A stretch of DNA of 6,382 nucleotides from DAOTEJ01 sp035454085 (GCA_035454085.1 DAOTEJ010000113.1:1-6382), one strand, 5' to 3'. Shown: positions 1-6,088, numbered from the stretch's first letter. A program made the numbers and translations. The notes: generated by a model from the sequence alone, not told the origin.

Positions 1-175
1 CGGCGGCGTCGGCCGGCTTGGCAGCGTCGGCGGCGGGAGCGGGAGCCGGGGCGGCAGCCGGAGCCGCAGGGGCGGCGGCGGGCGCGGGAGCCGGGGCGGG
101 CGCGGGGGTTTCCTTCTTGCCGCAGGCGGCAAGGGCAACAACCATCATCGAGGCGAGAAGCAGCGACTTGTTCAT
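1..175 (-). CDS. Ala/Pro-rich lipoprotein, N-terminal part (runs off the window)
   Basis: The 58 visible codons start at an ATG (173-175, read on minus) and continue past base 1. The protein begins MNKSLLLASMMVVALAACGKK. It has a positively charged N-terminus, a hydrophobic stretch, and a lipobox L-A-A-C with the lipidated cysteine at residue 18, so it should be exported and anchored to a membrane by signal peptidase II processing. Residues 19-22 (GKKE) have no aspartate next to the cysteine, which by the E. coli +2 rule suggests outer-membrane sorting. From residue 23 on the chain is almost entirely Ala and Pro, first as alternating PA repeats, then AADAAKPADAA. This looks like a flexible, extended periplasmic linker. 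Any folded domain would lie outside the window, so no function can be assigned. It may also be a short low-complexity lipoprotein with no further domain. The ribosome binding site is weak (AGG about 11 nt upstream). The reading frame and signal sequence are clear; the role is unknown. Confidence 0.8.
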   Translation of the reverse strand, partial: MNKSLLLASMMVVALAACGKKETPAPAPAPAPAAAPAAPAAAPAPAPAADAAKPADAA

Positions 176-229
176 TTGGAGCGATACCTGTGGGTGAGTG
201 AAAGGATCCTTGCGAGCGGCGCGTGAGTT

Positions 230-266
230 CAGACCCAGGGTCTGTTGCACCGCACGTTTGCGGTGC
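230..266 (-). promoter_or_regulatory. Two adjacent perfect hairpins in the predicted 5' leader of the lipoprotein gene
   Basis: Positions 247-266 form an 8-bp perfect stem with a 4-nt loop (GCACCGCA, CGTT, TGCGGTGC on plus). Positions 230-244 are a perfect 7-bp inverted repeat around a central A (CAGACCC A GGGTCTG). Flanking GAGTT (225-229) and AACTC (275-279) are also complementary and would close a three-way junction around both hairpins. Both lie between the candidate -10 box (288-293) and the start codon at 175, so they would be transcribed. Neither is followed by a T-run on minus, so they are not obvious terminators. A protein-binding operator, an mRNA-stabilising leader or chance pairing in GC-rich DNA are all possible. 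Confidence 0.4.
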
Positions 267-287
267 GCCGCGTCAACTCGTTTTGGG

Positions 288-293
288 ATTATA
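288..293 (-). promoter_or_regulatory. Candidate sigma-70 -10 box for the lipoprotein gene
   Basis: The minus strand reads TATAAT here, an exact consensus -10 in otherwise very GC-rich DNA. It lies 112 bp upstream of the lipoprotein start and just past the end of the preceding operon. Transcription would begin near 281 and give a leader of about 105 nt. No good -35 is seen at the usual 16-18 bp spacing (about 310-316 reads CAGCAT on minus). Confidence 0.5.
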
Positions 294-339
294 CGAGGAC
301 TAGCCTAGAAATGCTGCGTTGCAAAAGACAGCATTAGGC

Positions 340-357
340 GCCGCACTCCAGTGCGGC
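340..357 (-). terminator. Possible terminator hairpin after the roxA operon
   Basis: GCCGCACT at 340-347 and AGTGCGGC at 350-357 form a perfect inverted repeat with CC between them (effectively a 7-bp stem with a 4-nt loop). GG/CC at 337-338 and 359-360 extends it after one mismatch. It lies 17 nt past the stop codon at 374-376, in the right place to end the minus-strand operon. The only T-run (TCTTTT on minus, around 323-328) comes about 12 nt after the stem, so this is a poor intrinsic terminator. It could act only as a 3'-end stabiliser. Confidence 0.4.
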
Positions 358-373
358 TCCAGGGCAAGCCGCT

Positions 374-883
374 TCAGCCCAGACCCAGGGGCTGGGAGGG
401 CAGATCAGAACCCGCCGCCTCCCAGCGTCGCTCGAAGTCCTGCATCACGGCGCGCGCCTCGGCCGGAGCGTCGAGTGCGAGCACCCCGCGTGGATAGGCT
501 GTGGGGGCCAGTTGAAGATAGCTGCGTCCGTCCACGATCAACACCGACGCGTCGCCGATTTCTTCCGCCTCCGCGCTGAGCCGCAGGTGCAGCGCGTGGC
601 CGTAGTCGCGCTGCAGCGCGCGCAGCCGCGGCGCTTCGCGCTCCAGCCAGTTGCCTTCGTCGGCCAGCAGGCGCACCTGGGCGCGCGGTCCGCGCGCGAG
701 CAGGGTACGCAGGGCTTCGACGAACTGGAGTTCACCCAGGCCCAGGAGCGCCAAAGTGCGATGCGCCGCGCAGACCTCCCGGCGCGCCTGCGCGAGCAGG
801 CCCAGCACGGCCACTCGCAACTCGGCGTGCGAGGCGATGGCGATCCGCCCGGGAGGCGCAGGCGGTGGCGCGGCCGCACTCAT
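374..883 (-). CDS. Uncharacterised 169-aa protein, PLD-like fold / DUF7931 type
   Basis: The ATG start at 881-883 overlaps the roxA stop codon (ATGA), and an AGGG about 7 nt upstream can serve as ribosome binding site. The frame extends further upstream only as a shadow inside roxA, so this start is preferred. After a Pro/Ala-rich lead (residues 2-12) the pattern is ARREV near 33-37, a helical segment FVEALRTLLAR (54-64), a strand QVRLLADEGNWL (69-80), a charged helix to about 93, a strand LHLRL (98-102), ASVLIVDGRSYLQL (112-125) and a final helix ending FERRWEAA (150-157). This strand-helix order with a VRLL strand, an IVDG strand and a terminal F..RWE resembles, from memory, the phospholipase D-like proteins annotated as DUF7931 in betaproteobacteria. 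No HxKxxxxD catalytic motif is present, so nuclease or lipase activity is not expected. It has no signal peptide or membrane segment. Coupling to roxA suggests co-production, but the function is unknown. Confidence 0.8.
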   Translation of the reverse strand: MSAAAPPPAPPGRIAIASHAELRVAVLGLLAQARREVCAAHRTLALLGLGELQFVEALRTLLARGPRAQVRLLADEGNWLEREAPRLRALQRDYGHALHLRLSAEAEEIGDASVLIVDGRSYLQLAPTAYPRGVLALDAPAEARAVMQDFERRWEAAGSDLPSQPLGLG

Positions 884-2049
884 GCGCTTGCCCTGCCTGG
901 ACTGGCACCGCAGTGCAGCCAGCCTGCTTGCGCCCAGTTGGCCAGCAGCGCCAGCACCGGCGCGGGCAGGTCGCGGCACTCCTGCGGCGACAGGGCGCGG
1001 CGATCCGCCAGGCGCGCGAGGATCGCGCGTCCCGCTTGCGGCCAGGCCAGCCACTCGCCGTTGATGCCCAGTCCCCCGCGGCCGGTGAGCAAGCGCGAGC
1101 GGCGGTCCAGGCCGAGCCCCGCGCGCGCGCACTGGCGGGCAAAGACCGCCGGGCTCGCCCCGCGCGAGGCAGCCTCGAAGACCACCTGGGGCTTGGGTTC
1201 CGACAAGTGCGCCAGCAGAAAGCGCTCCGTGTCGGCCGGACTCGGGCGATGGCGCGAGAGCGCGGCGTGCACCTGCGTCACGAGTTCGGGCGGGAGCTTG
1301 CCGGCGTGCCGCGTGGCGGGGCGGCCCGCGTCGCTCACCCGCCCGGGCAGACGGGCGTGCTCGGCGGCAGCCGCCTGCCAGGGTTCGAGCAGCTCGGAAA
1401 AGGTCGGTGCGCGAAAGCCCACCGAGCAGGTCATGCACGGACCTTCGGCCACGCCGTCGTGCGCGACGCCGGGGGGCAGGTAGAGCAGGTCGCCGGGCTC
1501 GAGCACCCACTCGCTGGTGGGCCGGAAGCGCGCGAGCAGCTTGAGCGGCACGTCCGGCAGCAGCGCGAGATCGCGCTGGCGGCTGATGCGCCAGCGGCGT
1601 CGCCCCTCGACCTGGATCAGGAAGACGTCGTAGTTGTCGACGTGCGGTCCGACGCCGCCGCCGTCGGACGCCCAGCTGATCATCAGGTCGTCGAGGCGCG
1701 CGTCAGGCACGAATCGGAAGCGCGCGAGCAGGCGGTGCGCCGCTTCGTGCGCCAGGTCCACGCCCTGCACGAGCAGCGTCCAGTGCGGGGTGCGCAGCCC
1801 GGGCAGGCGGCGCCGCGCGAACGGGCCGTGCTCGAGGTGCCAGCCTTGCGCATCACGCCGCACGAGGCGCGACTCGACGTCCTCGCGCGCGGCCAGCGCG
1901 AACAGTTCGCTTCGCGTCACTGGCGGGCGCAACCCCGGGAACGCCTGGCGCACCAGCAGCGGGCGGCGGCCCCAGACCTCGCGCATGAAGCGCGCCACGG
2001 GCATCGGGCCCAGATGGGTGAGCACGCCGTGTGCAGACACGTCTTCCAT
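880..2049 (-). CDS. roxA: Ribosomal protein uL16 3-hydroxyarginine oxygenase (JmjC/cupin)
   Basis: This 389-aa protein matches the RoxA/YcfD family, Fe(II)- and 2-oxoglutarate-dependent oxygenases that hydroxylate an arginine of ribosomal protein uL16 (Arg81 in E. coli). Residues 15-38 show the family opening (FMREVWGRRPLLVRQAF). The cupin core follows, with the iron triad at H136 and D138 (GPHVDNYDVFLIQ) and H197 (LPPGVAHDG). R151, 15 residues after H136, lies where family members bind 2-oxoglutarate (E. coli R140). The region after about 215 fits the helical dimerisation segment, and a C-terminal winged-helix-like part ends GEWLAWPQAGRAILARLADRRA, then LANWAQAGWL. Length is close to E. coli YcfD (373 aa). 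The ATG at 2047-2049 is chosen because it precedes the conserved start; Met16 is a weaker alternative. No Shine-Dalgarno is visible. A TAGAAT box lies only 8 nt upstream, so the mRNA may be leaderless. Family and active site are secure; the substrate is by homology. Confidence 0.93.
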   Translation of the reverse strand: MEDVSAHGVLTHLGPMPVARFMREVWGRRPLLVRQAFPGLRPPVTRSELFALAAREDVESRLVRRDAQGWHLEHGPFARRRLPGLRTPHWTLLVQGVDLAHEAAHRLLARFRFVPDARLDDLMISWASDGGGVGPHVDNYDVFLIQVEGRRRWRISRQRDLALLPDVPLKLLARFRPTSEWVLEPGDLLYLPPGVAHDGVAEGPCMTCSVGFRAPTFSELLEPWQAAAAEHARLPGRVSDAGRPATRHAGKLPPELVTQVHAALSRHRPSPADTERFLLAHLSEPKPQVVFEAASRGASPAVFARQCARAGLGLDRRSRLLTGRGGLGINGEWLAWPQAGRAILARLADRRALSPQECRDLPAPVLALLANWAQAGWLHCGASPGRASA

Positions 2050-2057
2050 GACGACGG

Positions 2058-2063
2058 ATTCTA
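2058..2063 (-). promoter_or_regulatory. Candidate -10 box for roxA, very close to the start codon
   Basis: The minus strand reads TAGAAT, one mismatch from the TATAAT consensus. It is followed by CCGTCGTC and then the ATG. Transcription starting about 7 nt downstream would begin within a few bases of the ATG. No -35 match is seen at 17 bp (GCCCCC). The same 9-mer (CGGATTCTA on plus) recurs upstream of suhB. Confidence 0.35.
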
Positions 2064-2071
2064 CGAGCCGA

Positions 2072-2091
2072 GCGCGGCCTGGGGGCCGCGC
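2072..2091. promoter_or_regulatory. Perfect 8-bp dyad between divergent roxA and slyD
   Basis: GCGCGGCC (2072-2079) and GGCCGCGC (2084-2091) form a perfect inverted repeat around TGGG. It sits between the two outward-facing -10-like boxes (2058-2063 on minus, 2091-2096 on plus), where an operator could affect both genes. It is entirely G/C in a GC-rich genome, so chance is a real alternative. Confidence 0.3.
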
Positions 2092-2115
2092 ATAATGCCG
2101 CCCACCGCACGGAGG
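2091..2115 (+). promoter_or_regulatory. Candidate slyD -10 box and ribosome binding site
   Basis: CATAAT at 2091-2096 is one mismatch from the -10 consensus and would place the transcript start near 2103. A strong Shine-Dalgarno, GGAGG (2111-2115), lies 5 nt before the ATG at 2121 and fixes the slyD start. No -35 match is evident at normal spacing. Confidence 0.5.
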
Positions 2116-2120
2116 CCGGC

Positions 2121-2606
2121 ATGAAGATTACGAAGGACGCCCTGGTCGGGCTCGAGGTCAAGCTCTACGACGCTCAGGGTGAACTGCTCGAGGCAAGCGA
2201 CGCGCCGCTTGCCTACCTGCACGGCCATGCCGACATCCTGCCCCGGCTCGAGGAGGCGCTCGAGGGCAAGGCGCCGGGCGACACGCTATCGGTGATGCTC
2301 GAGCCCGAGGACGCCTTTGGCGACTACGACGCGCAACTCGTCCACCTCGTGCCGCTCGCCGAACTGGGCGCTACCCCGGGCGTAGGCCTGCGCTTCGAGG
2401 GCCTGCCCGGCCGCGAGCCCGACGGGCACATCTACACGCTCACCGATCTGGCCGAAGGCATGGCCGTGCTCGACGCCAACCATCCGCTGGCCGGATTCAC
2501 GCTGCGCTTCGACCTGCGCGTGCTGAGCGTCGACGAGCCGGGCGACCTGCACGACGCCACGGGCGAGGTGCCCGGGTTCCTGGCGGTCGCGCCCGGCCAG
2601 CCCTAG
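2121..2606 (+). CDS. slyD: FKBP-type peptidyl-prolyl cis-trans isomerase, SlyD-like
   Basis: This 161-aa cytoplasmic protein has the SlyD-type FKBP layout. The first half of the FKBP domain (residues 1-70) carries SDAPLAYLHGHADILPRLEE at 26-45 and EGKAPGD at 48-54, then EDAFGDYD at 63-70. An inserted chaperone-like flap (about 72-118) holds the FEGLPG and IYTLTDL segments. The FKBP domain then closes with DANHPLAGFTLRFDLRVLSV (118-137). The family isomerises prolyl peptide bonds and acts as a holdase chaperone. E. coli SlyD (196 aa) ends in a His/Cys/Asp-rich metal-binding tail that feeds nickel to hydrogenase. Here the last 24 residues contain one His and no Cys, so only the folding role is supported. 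The start is set by GGAGG 5 nt upstream. The gene is divergent from roxA and convergent with mutS. FkpB-like naming is possible, but the insertion and motifs favour SlyD. Confidence 0.9.
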   Translation: MKITKDALVGLEVKLYDAQGELLEASDAPLAYLHGHADILPRLEEALEGKAPGDTLSVMLEPEDAFGDYDAQLVHLVPLAELGATPGVGLRFEGLPGREPDGHIYTLTDLAEGMAVLDANHPLAGFTLRFDLRVLSVDEPGDLHDATGEVPGFLAVAPGQP

Positions 2607-2637
2607 TACCCGCACAGACTGCTGAATCGCGTGCGCC

Positions 2638-2652
2638 GTGCGCCCCGCGCAC
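2638..2652. terminator. Weak hairpin between convergent slyD and mutS
   Basis: GTGCGC (2638-2643) and GCGCAC (2647-2652) pair around CCC, and a second copy of GTGCGCC lies directly upstream (2631-2637). The position between two converging genes suits a two-way transcription end. There is no T-run on either strand, so intrinsic termination is doubtful and Rho-dependent ending is equally possible. Confidence 0.25.
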
Positions 2653-2666
2653 TCGGTGCCCCAGGC

Positions 2667-5285
2667 TCAGCGGTGGTCGTCGGCCGCTTCCTCACCCGCC
2701 TGCGCCTGCCACTGAGCGAGCAGGGCATGGGCCTCACGGGGTGAGAGCGCGTCGATGTCGAGCGCCGCCAGTCGCTCCCGCCAGGGCTCGGCCGCTGGCG
2801 GCGCGGCCGCGGCGCTGGCGGAGGGTGCGCTGAACAGATCCAGCTGCGAGGATCCTTCCGCGGCGCGCTGCTCGAGTTGCACCAGCAGCGCGCGCGCCCG
2901 GCGGATCACGGCCGGCGGCACGCCCGCCAACTGGGCCACCGCCAGGCCGTAGCTCTGGCTCGCGGGGCCGTCGCGCACCTCGTGCAGGAACACGACCCGG
3001 CCGTTGATCTCGGCCGCCGCGACGTGCGCGTTGGCGACCTCGGGCACCTGCTCGGCGAGCAGGGTGAGCTCGAAGTAGTGGGTGGCGAACAGGGTCAGGC
3101 TGCGCCGGCCCTCGGCCAGTTCGCGCGCGATCGCCCCGGCCAGCGCCAGGCCATCGAAGGTCGAGGTGCCGCGACCGATCTCGTCCATCAGCACCAGGCT
3201 GTGCTCGGTGGCCTGGTGCAGGATGGTGGCGGCCTCGGTCATCTCGACCATGAAGGTCGAGCGGCCGCGCGCGAGGTCGTCGGCGGCGCCGATGCGGGTG
3301 AGGATGCGGTCGATCGGCCCCAGGCGTGCGCTGGCCGCGGGCACGAAGCTGCCCGCATAGGCCAGCAGCGCGATCAGCGCCACCGAGCGCATGTAGGTGG
3401 ACTTGCCGCCCATGTTCGGTCCGGTGATCACCAGCAGGCGCCGGCCGGGCCCGAGGCGGCAGTCGTTGGGCACGTAGGCCTCGAGGCTGCGTTCGACCAC
3501 GGCGTGGCGCGCGCCTTCGATCTCGAGCCCGGGCTGCGCGTCGAGCAGGGGCCGCACCCAGCCGGCGCCGCGCGCGTGCCGTGCCAGCGCGGCGAGGGCA
3601 TCCACCGCGGCCAGCGCCTGCGCCAGTGCCAGCAGCGCCGCCACCTGGGGCTGCGCGGCGGCCACCAGTGCCTCGAACAGTGTCTTCTCCCGGGCCAGGG
3701 CACGCTCGCGCGCCGAGAGTGCCTTGTCCTCGAAGGCCTTGAGCTCGGGCGTGATGTAACGCTCGGCGTTCTTGAGGGTCTGGCGACGGCGGTAGTCCTC
3801 TGGCACCTTGGCCGTCTGACCGTGCGTGACTTCGATGAAGAAGCCGTGCACGCGGTTGTACTCGACGCGCAGATTGGCAATCCCGGTGCGGGCGCGCTCG
3901 CGCGCTTCGAGGTCCACGAGGAACTGGCCGGTGTTGTCGCGCAGGGCGCGCAGCTCGTCGAGCTCGGCGTCAAAGCCCGCGGCGATCACGTCGCCGTCGC
4001 GCACCTGGTAGGCGGGCTCGGCCAGCAGCGCGCCGCCGAGCAGCGCTTCGAGCCCGGGCGGCGGCGCCAGAGCGTTGCGCAGTTCGTCGAGCAGCGGCGC
4101 GTCCAGCGTCTGGAGCAACTGCGCCGCCGCATGCACCGCAGGCAGGGCATCGCGCAGCGCCGCCAGCTCACGCGGGCGCACGCTGCCCAGCGCCAGCCGG
4201 GCGGCGATGCGCTCCACGTCGGGCAGGTCGCCAAGCACCGCACGCAGGCGGTCATGGGCGGCCTCGTGCTCGATGAGCGCCTCGATGGCGCCATGCCGCG
4301 CACGGGCGGCCGCTGCGTCGCGCAGCGGGTGGTGCAGCCAGTGGCGCAGGCGCCGGCTGCCCATGCTGCAGGCGCAGTGATCGAGCACGCCGAAGAGGGT
4401 GGGGCCGTCCTCGCCGCGCAGGGTCTCGCTGATCTCCAGGTTGCGGCGCGTGGCGGCGTCGAGTCCGACGTAGTCCGAGGCCGCCTCGAGGCGCAGCGCG
4501 GCCACGTGGGGCAGGGACTCTCCCTGCGTGCGCCGGGCGTAGTCGAGCAGGGCGCCGGCGGCGGCCAGCACCTCGGGGCGATCCTCGACGCCGTAGGGCG
4601 CCAGGCTCGCCACGCCGAACTGCGCGCACAGCAGCGCGGTGGCGCGCGGCGCATCGAAGTGCCAGTCGGGCAGGGCCTGCGCAGGTGCGTCCAGCGGCGG
4701 CAGGCGATCGCGCAGGGCCTCGGGGCACAGCACCTCGCCCGGGGCGATGCGGGCAAGCTCGGAGGCAAGCTGCGCGGCGGGGCAGCTCGTGGCCCGCAAC
4801 TCGCCCGAGGACAGCACCAGCCACGCCAGGCCGTACTCGGTATCGCGTCCCGCCTTGCGCGCGGCGAGCGCGAGCAAGGGCGAGTCGGCCTTGTCGGCGA
4901 GCAAGCCGGTGTCGGTGAGCGTGCCCGGCGTGACGATGCGCACCACCTTGCGCTCCACCGGGCCCTTGCTGGTGGCCGGATCGCCAATCTGCTCGCAGAT
5001 CGCCACGCTCTCGCCCAGGCGCACCAGGCGCGCGAGGTACTGCTCCACCGACACCGCCGGCACGCCCGCCATCAGGATGGGCTGGCCGTTCGAGGCGCCG
5101 CGTCGCGTGAGCGTGAGGCCGATCAGGCGATGCGCACGCTGCGCGTCGTCGAAGAACAGCTCGTAGAAGTCGCCCATGCGGTAGAACAGCAGCACGGACG
5201 GATGCTGCGCCTTGAGGCGCAGGTACTGCTGCATCATGGGCGTGTGCCCGGCGAGATCCAGGCCGGGCGGGGCGGCGGCACTCAT
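2667..5285 (-). CDS. mutS: DNA mismatch repair protein MutS
   Basis: This 872-aa protein recognises base mismatches and small loops and, with MutL, starts strand-directed repair. The mismatch-binding F-Y-E motif is at F40-E42 (GDFYELF). Domain I runs to about 125, the connector to about 270, and the lever and clamp from about 275 to 575 (clamp near NLRVEYNRVHGFFIEV, 471-486). The ATPase domain follows: Walker A TGPNMGGKST (621-630, K628), the ABC-type signature around S676, Walker B LVLMDE (697-702) and the switch histidine H736 (FATHYFEL). QLDLF at 814-818 matches the sliding-clamp-binding consensus. After an Ala/Pro-rich linker (819-833), residues 834-865 (LSPREAHALLAQWQ) resemble the C-terminal tetramerisation helices. 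The frame is open 67 codons upstream, but that part is suhB in another frame. The ATG at 5283-5285 fits the family N-terminus and overlaps the suhB stop as ATGA, with only a weak ribosome site, so translation is probably coupled. It is complete, with no missing key residue. Confidence 0.98.
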   Translation of the reverse strand: MSAAAPPGLDLAGHTPMMQQYLRLKAQHPSVLLFYRMGDFYELFFDDAQRAHRLIGLTLTRRGASNGQPILMAGVPAVSVEQYLARLVRLGESVAICEQIGDPATSKGPVERKVVRIVTPGTLTDTGLLADKADSPLLALAARKAGRDTEYGLAWLVLSSGELRATSCPAAQLASELARIAPGEVLCPEALRDRLPPLDAPAQALPDWHFDAPRATALLCAQFGVASLAPYGVEDRPEVLAAAGALLDYARRTQGESLPHVAALRLEAASDYVGLDAATRRNLEISETLRGEDGPTLFGVLDHCACSMGSRRLRHWLHHPLRDAAAARARHGAIEALIEHEAAHDRLRAVLGDLPDVERIAARLALGSVRPRELAALRDALPAVHAAAQLLQTLDAPLLDELRNALAPPPGLEALLGGALLAEPAYQVRDGDVIAAGFDAELDELRALRDNTGQFLVDLEARERARTGIANLRVEYNRVHGFFIEVTHGQTAKVPEDYRRRQTLKNAERYITPELKAFEDKALSARERALAREKTLFEALVAAAQPQVAALLALAQALAAVDALAALARHARGAGWVRPLLDAQPGLEIEGARHAVVERSLEAYVPNDCRLGPGRRLLVITGPNMGGKSTYMRSVALIALLAYAGSFVPAASARLGPIDRILTRIGAADDLARGRSTFMVEMTEAATILHQATEHSLVLMDEIGRGTSTFDGLALAGAIARELAEGRRSLTLFATHYFELTLLAEQVPEVANAHVAAAEINGRVVFLHEVRDGPASQSYGLAVAQLAGVPPAVIRRARALLVQLEQRAAEGSSQLDLFSAPSASAAAAPPAAEPWRERLAALDIDALSPREAHALLAQWQAQAGEEAADDHR

Positions 5286-6088
5286 GCCGCGGGCTTGCCT
5301 GCCTTCTTCCCGTGCACGCCCTGCACGAGCTGCAGCAGCTGGCCGAACACCTTGGGGTTGCCGCACACGATGTGGCCATGCTCGAGGTAGCCGGGCTCGC
5401 CGTCGAAGTCTGCCACCAGACCGCCGGCCTCGAGGATCAGCAGGCTGCCTGCAGCCATGTCCCAGGGCGACAGGCCGATCTCCCAAAAGCCGTCGAGCCG
5501 GCCCGCGGCCACGTAGGCCAGATCGAGCGCCGCGGCGCCCGGACGGCGGATGCCGGCGGTGTGCTCGGTCACCGCCTTGAACATGCGCACGTAGTCGTCG
5601 AGGTGCTCGAGCGAGCGGAACGGGAAGCCGGTGCCGATCAGGCTCTCGGCCAGCTTGTCGCGGCGCGAGACGCGGATGCGGCGGTCGTCGAGGAAGGCCC
5701 CGCGGCCGCGCGAAGCGGTGAACATCTCGTTGCGAGTGGGGTCGTAGACCACCGCCTGGGTGATCTGGTCGCGATGGCGCAGCGCGATCGACACCGCGTA
5801 CTGCGGAAAGCCGTGGATGAAGTTGGTGGTGCCGTCGAGCGGGTCGATGATCCAGGTGTATTCGCTCGTGCCGCTCGCGCCCGACTCCTCGGCCAGGATG
5901 GCGTGGTCGGGATAGGCCTTGGTTATCACCTCGACGATCGCTGCCTCGGCGGCGTGGTCGACCTCGGTGACGAAGTCGCTGCGCCCCTTCTGGCTCACGC
6001 GCACGAGGTCGAGTTCGAGGCTGGCGCGGTTGATCACGGCGCCGGCCTTGCGGGCCGCCTTGATGGCGATGCTGAGCATGGGATGCAT
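5282..6088 (-). CDS. suhB: Inositol-1-monophosphatase family protein / Nus factor SuhB
   Basis: This 268-aa cytoplasmic protein closely matches E. coli SuhB from its first residues (MHPMLSIAIKAARKAG). Metal and catalytic residues are in place: E67 (AEESG), D82 and D85 in IDPLDGTTNF (81-90), and D210 in the second family motif WDMAAGSLLILEAGG (209-223). RRPGAAALDLAYVAAG (181-196) is also characteristic. The enzyme dephosphorylates myo-inositol-1-phosphate, needing Mg2+. In E. coli SuhB also joins NusA/B/E/G on RNA polymerase for rRNA antitermination, and whether this copy does so is inference. The start is the ATG at 6086-6088, with a GGTGAG-like site 6 nt upstream; Met4 is less likely. Its stop overlaps the mutS start by 4 nt, so the two form an operon. 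trmJ is divergent. The C-terminal tail (GKKAGKPAA) is basic and variable. Confidence 0.96.
   Translation of the reverse strand: MHPMLSIAIKAARKAGAVINRASLELDLVRVSQKGRSDFVTEVDHAAEAAIVEVITKAYPDHAILAEESGASGTSEYTWIIDPLDGTTNFIHGFPQYAVSIALRHRDQITQAVVYDPTRNEMFTASRGRGAFLDDRRIRVSRRDKLAESLIGTGFPFRSLEHLDDYVRMFKAVTEHTAGIRRPGAAALDLAYVAAGRLDGFWEIGLSPWDMAAGSLLILEAGGLVADFDGEPGYLEHGHIVCGNPKVFGQLLQLVQGVHGKKAGKPAA

Noticed and set aside
1..115. GC-rich repeats of the gcgggagccggggcgg type at the left edge
   Set aside because: They are Ala/Pro codons of the lipoprotein linker on the minus strand, not a separate DNA repeat or origin.
230..390. Direct repeat of CAGACCCAGGG at 230-240 and 380-390
   Set aside because: Several exact 11-mer pairs are expected by chance in a GC-rich window of this size, and the second copy lies in the 3' end of a coding sequence.
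884..1510. In-frame upstream extension of the PLD-like gene to 378 codons
   Set aside because: The extra part overlaps roxA in another frame and is Arg/Ala/Pro-rich shadow sequence. The ATGA overlap start at 883 fits better.
865..2124. A 419-codon open frame on plus, antisense to roxA
   Set aside because: Low-complexity Arg/Ala/Gln composition and no family resemblance. The opposite strand encodes RoxA with an intact iron triad. It also runs into the slyD ribosome binding site and start.
2877..5390. An 837-codon open frame on plus, antisense to mutS
   Set aside because: It is the expected stop-free shadow of a GC-rich gene. Its protein is rich in Gln, His, Arg and Gly without any recognisable domain, while mutS in the other strand carries every family motif.
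5286..5486. In-frame upstream extension of MutS by 67 codons
   Set aside because: It lies inside suhB, has shadow composition and does not match the MutS N-terminus, which begins just before the conserved region at 5285.
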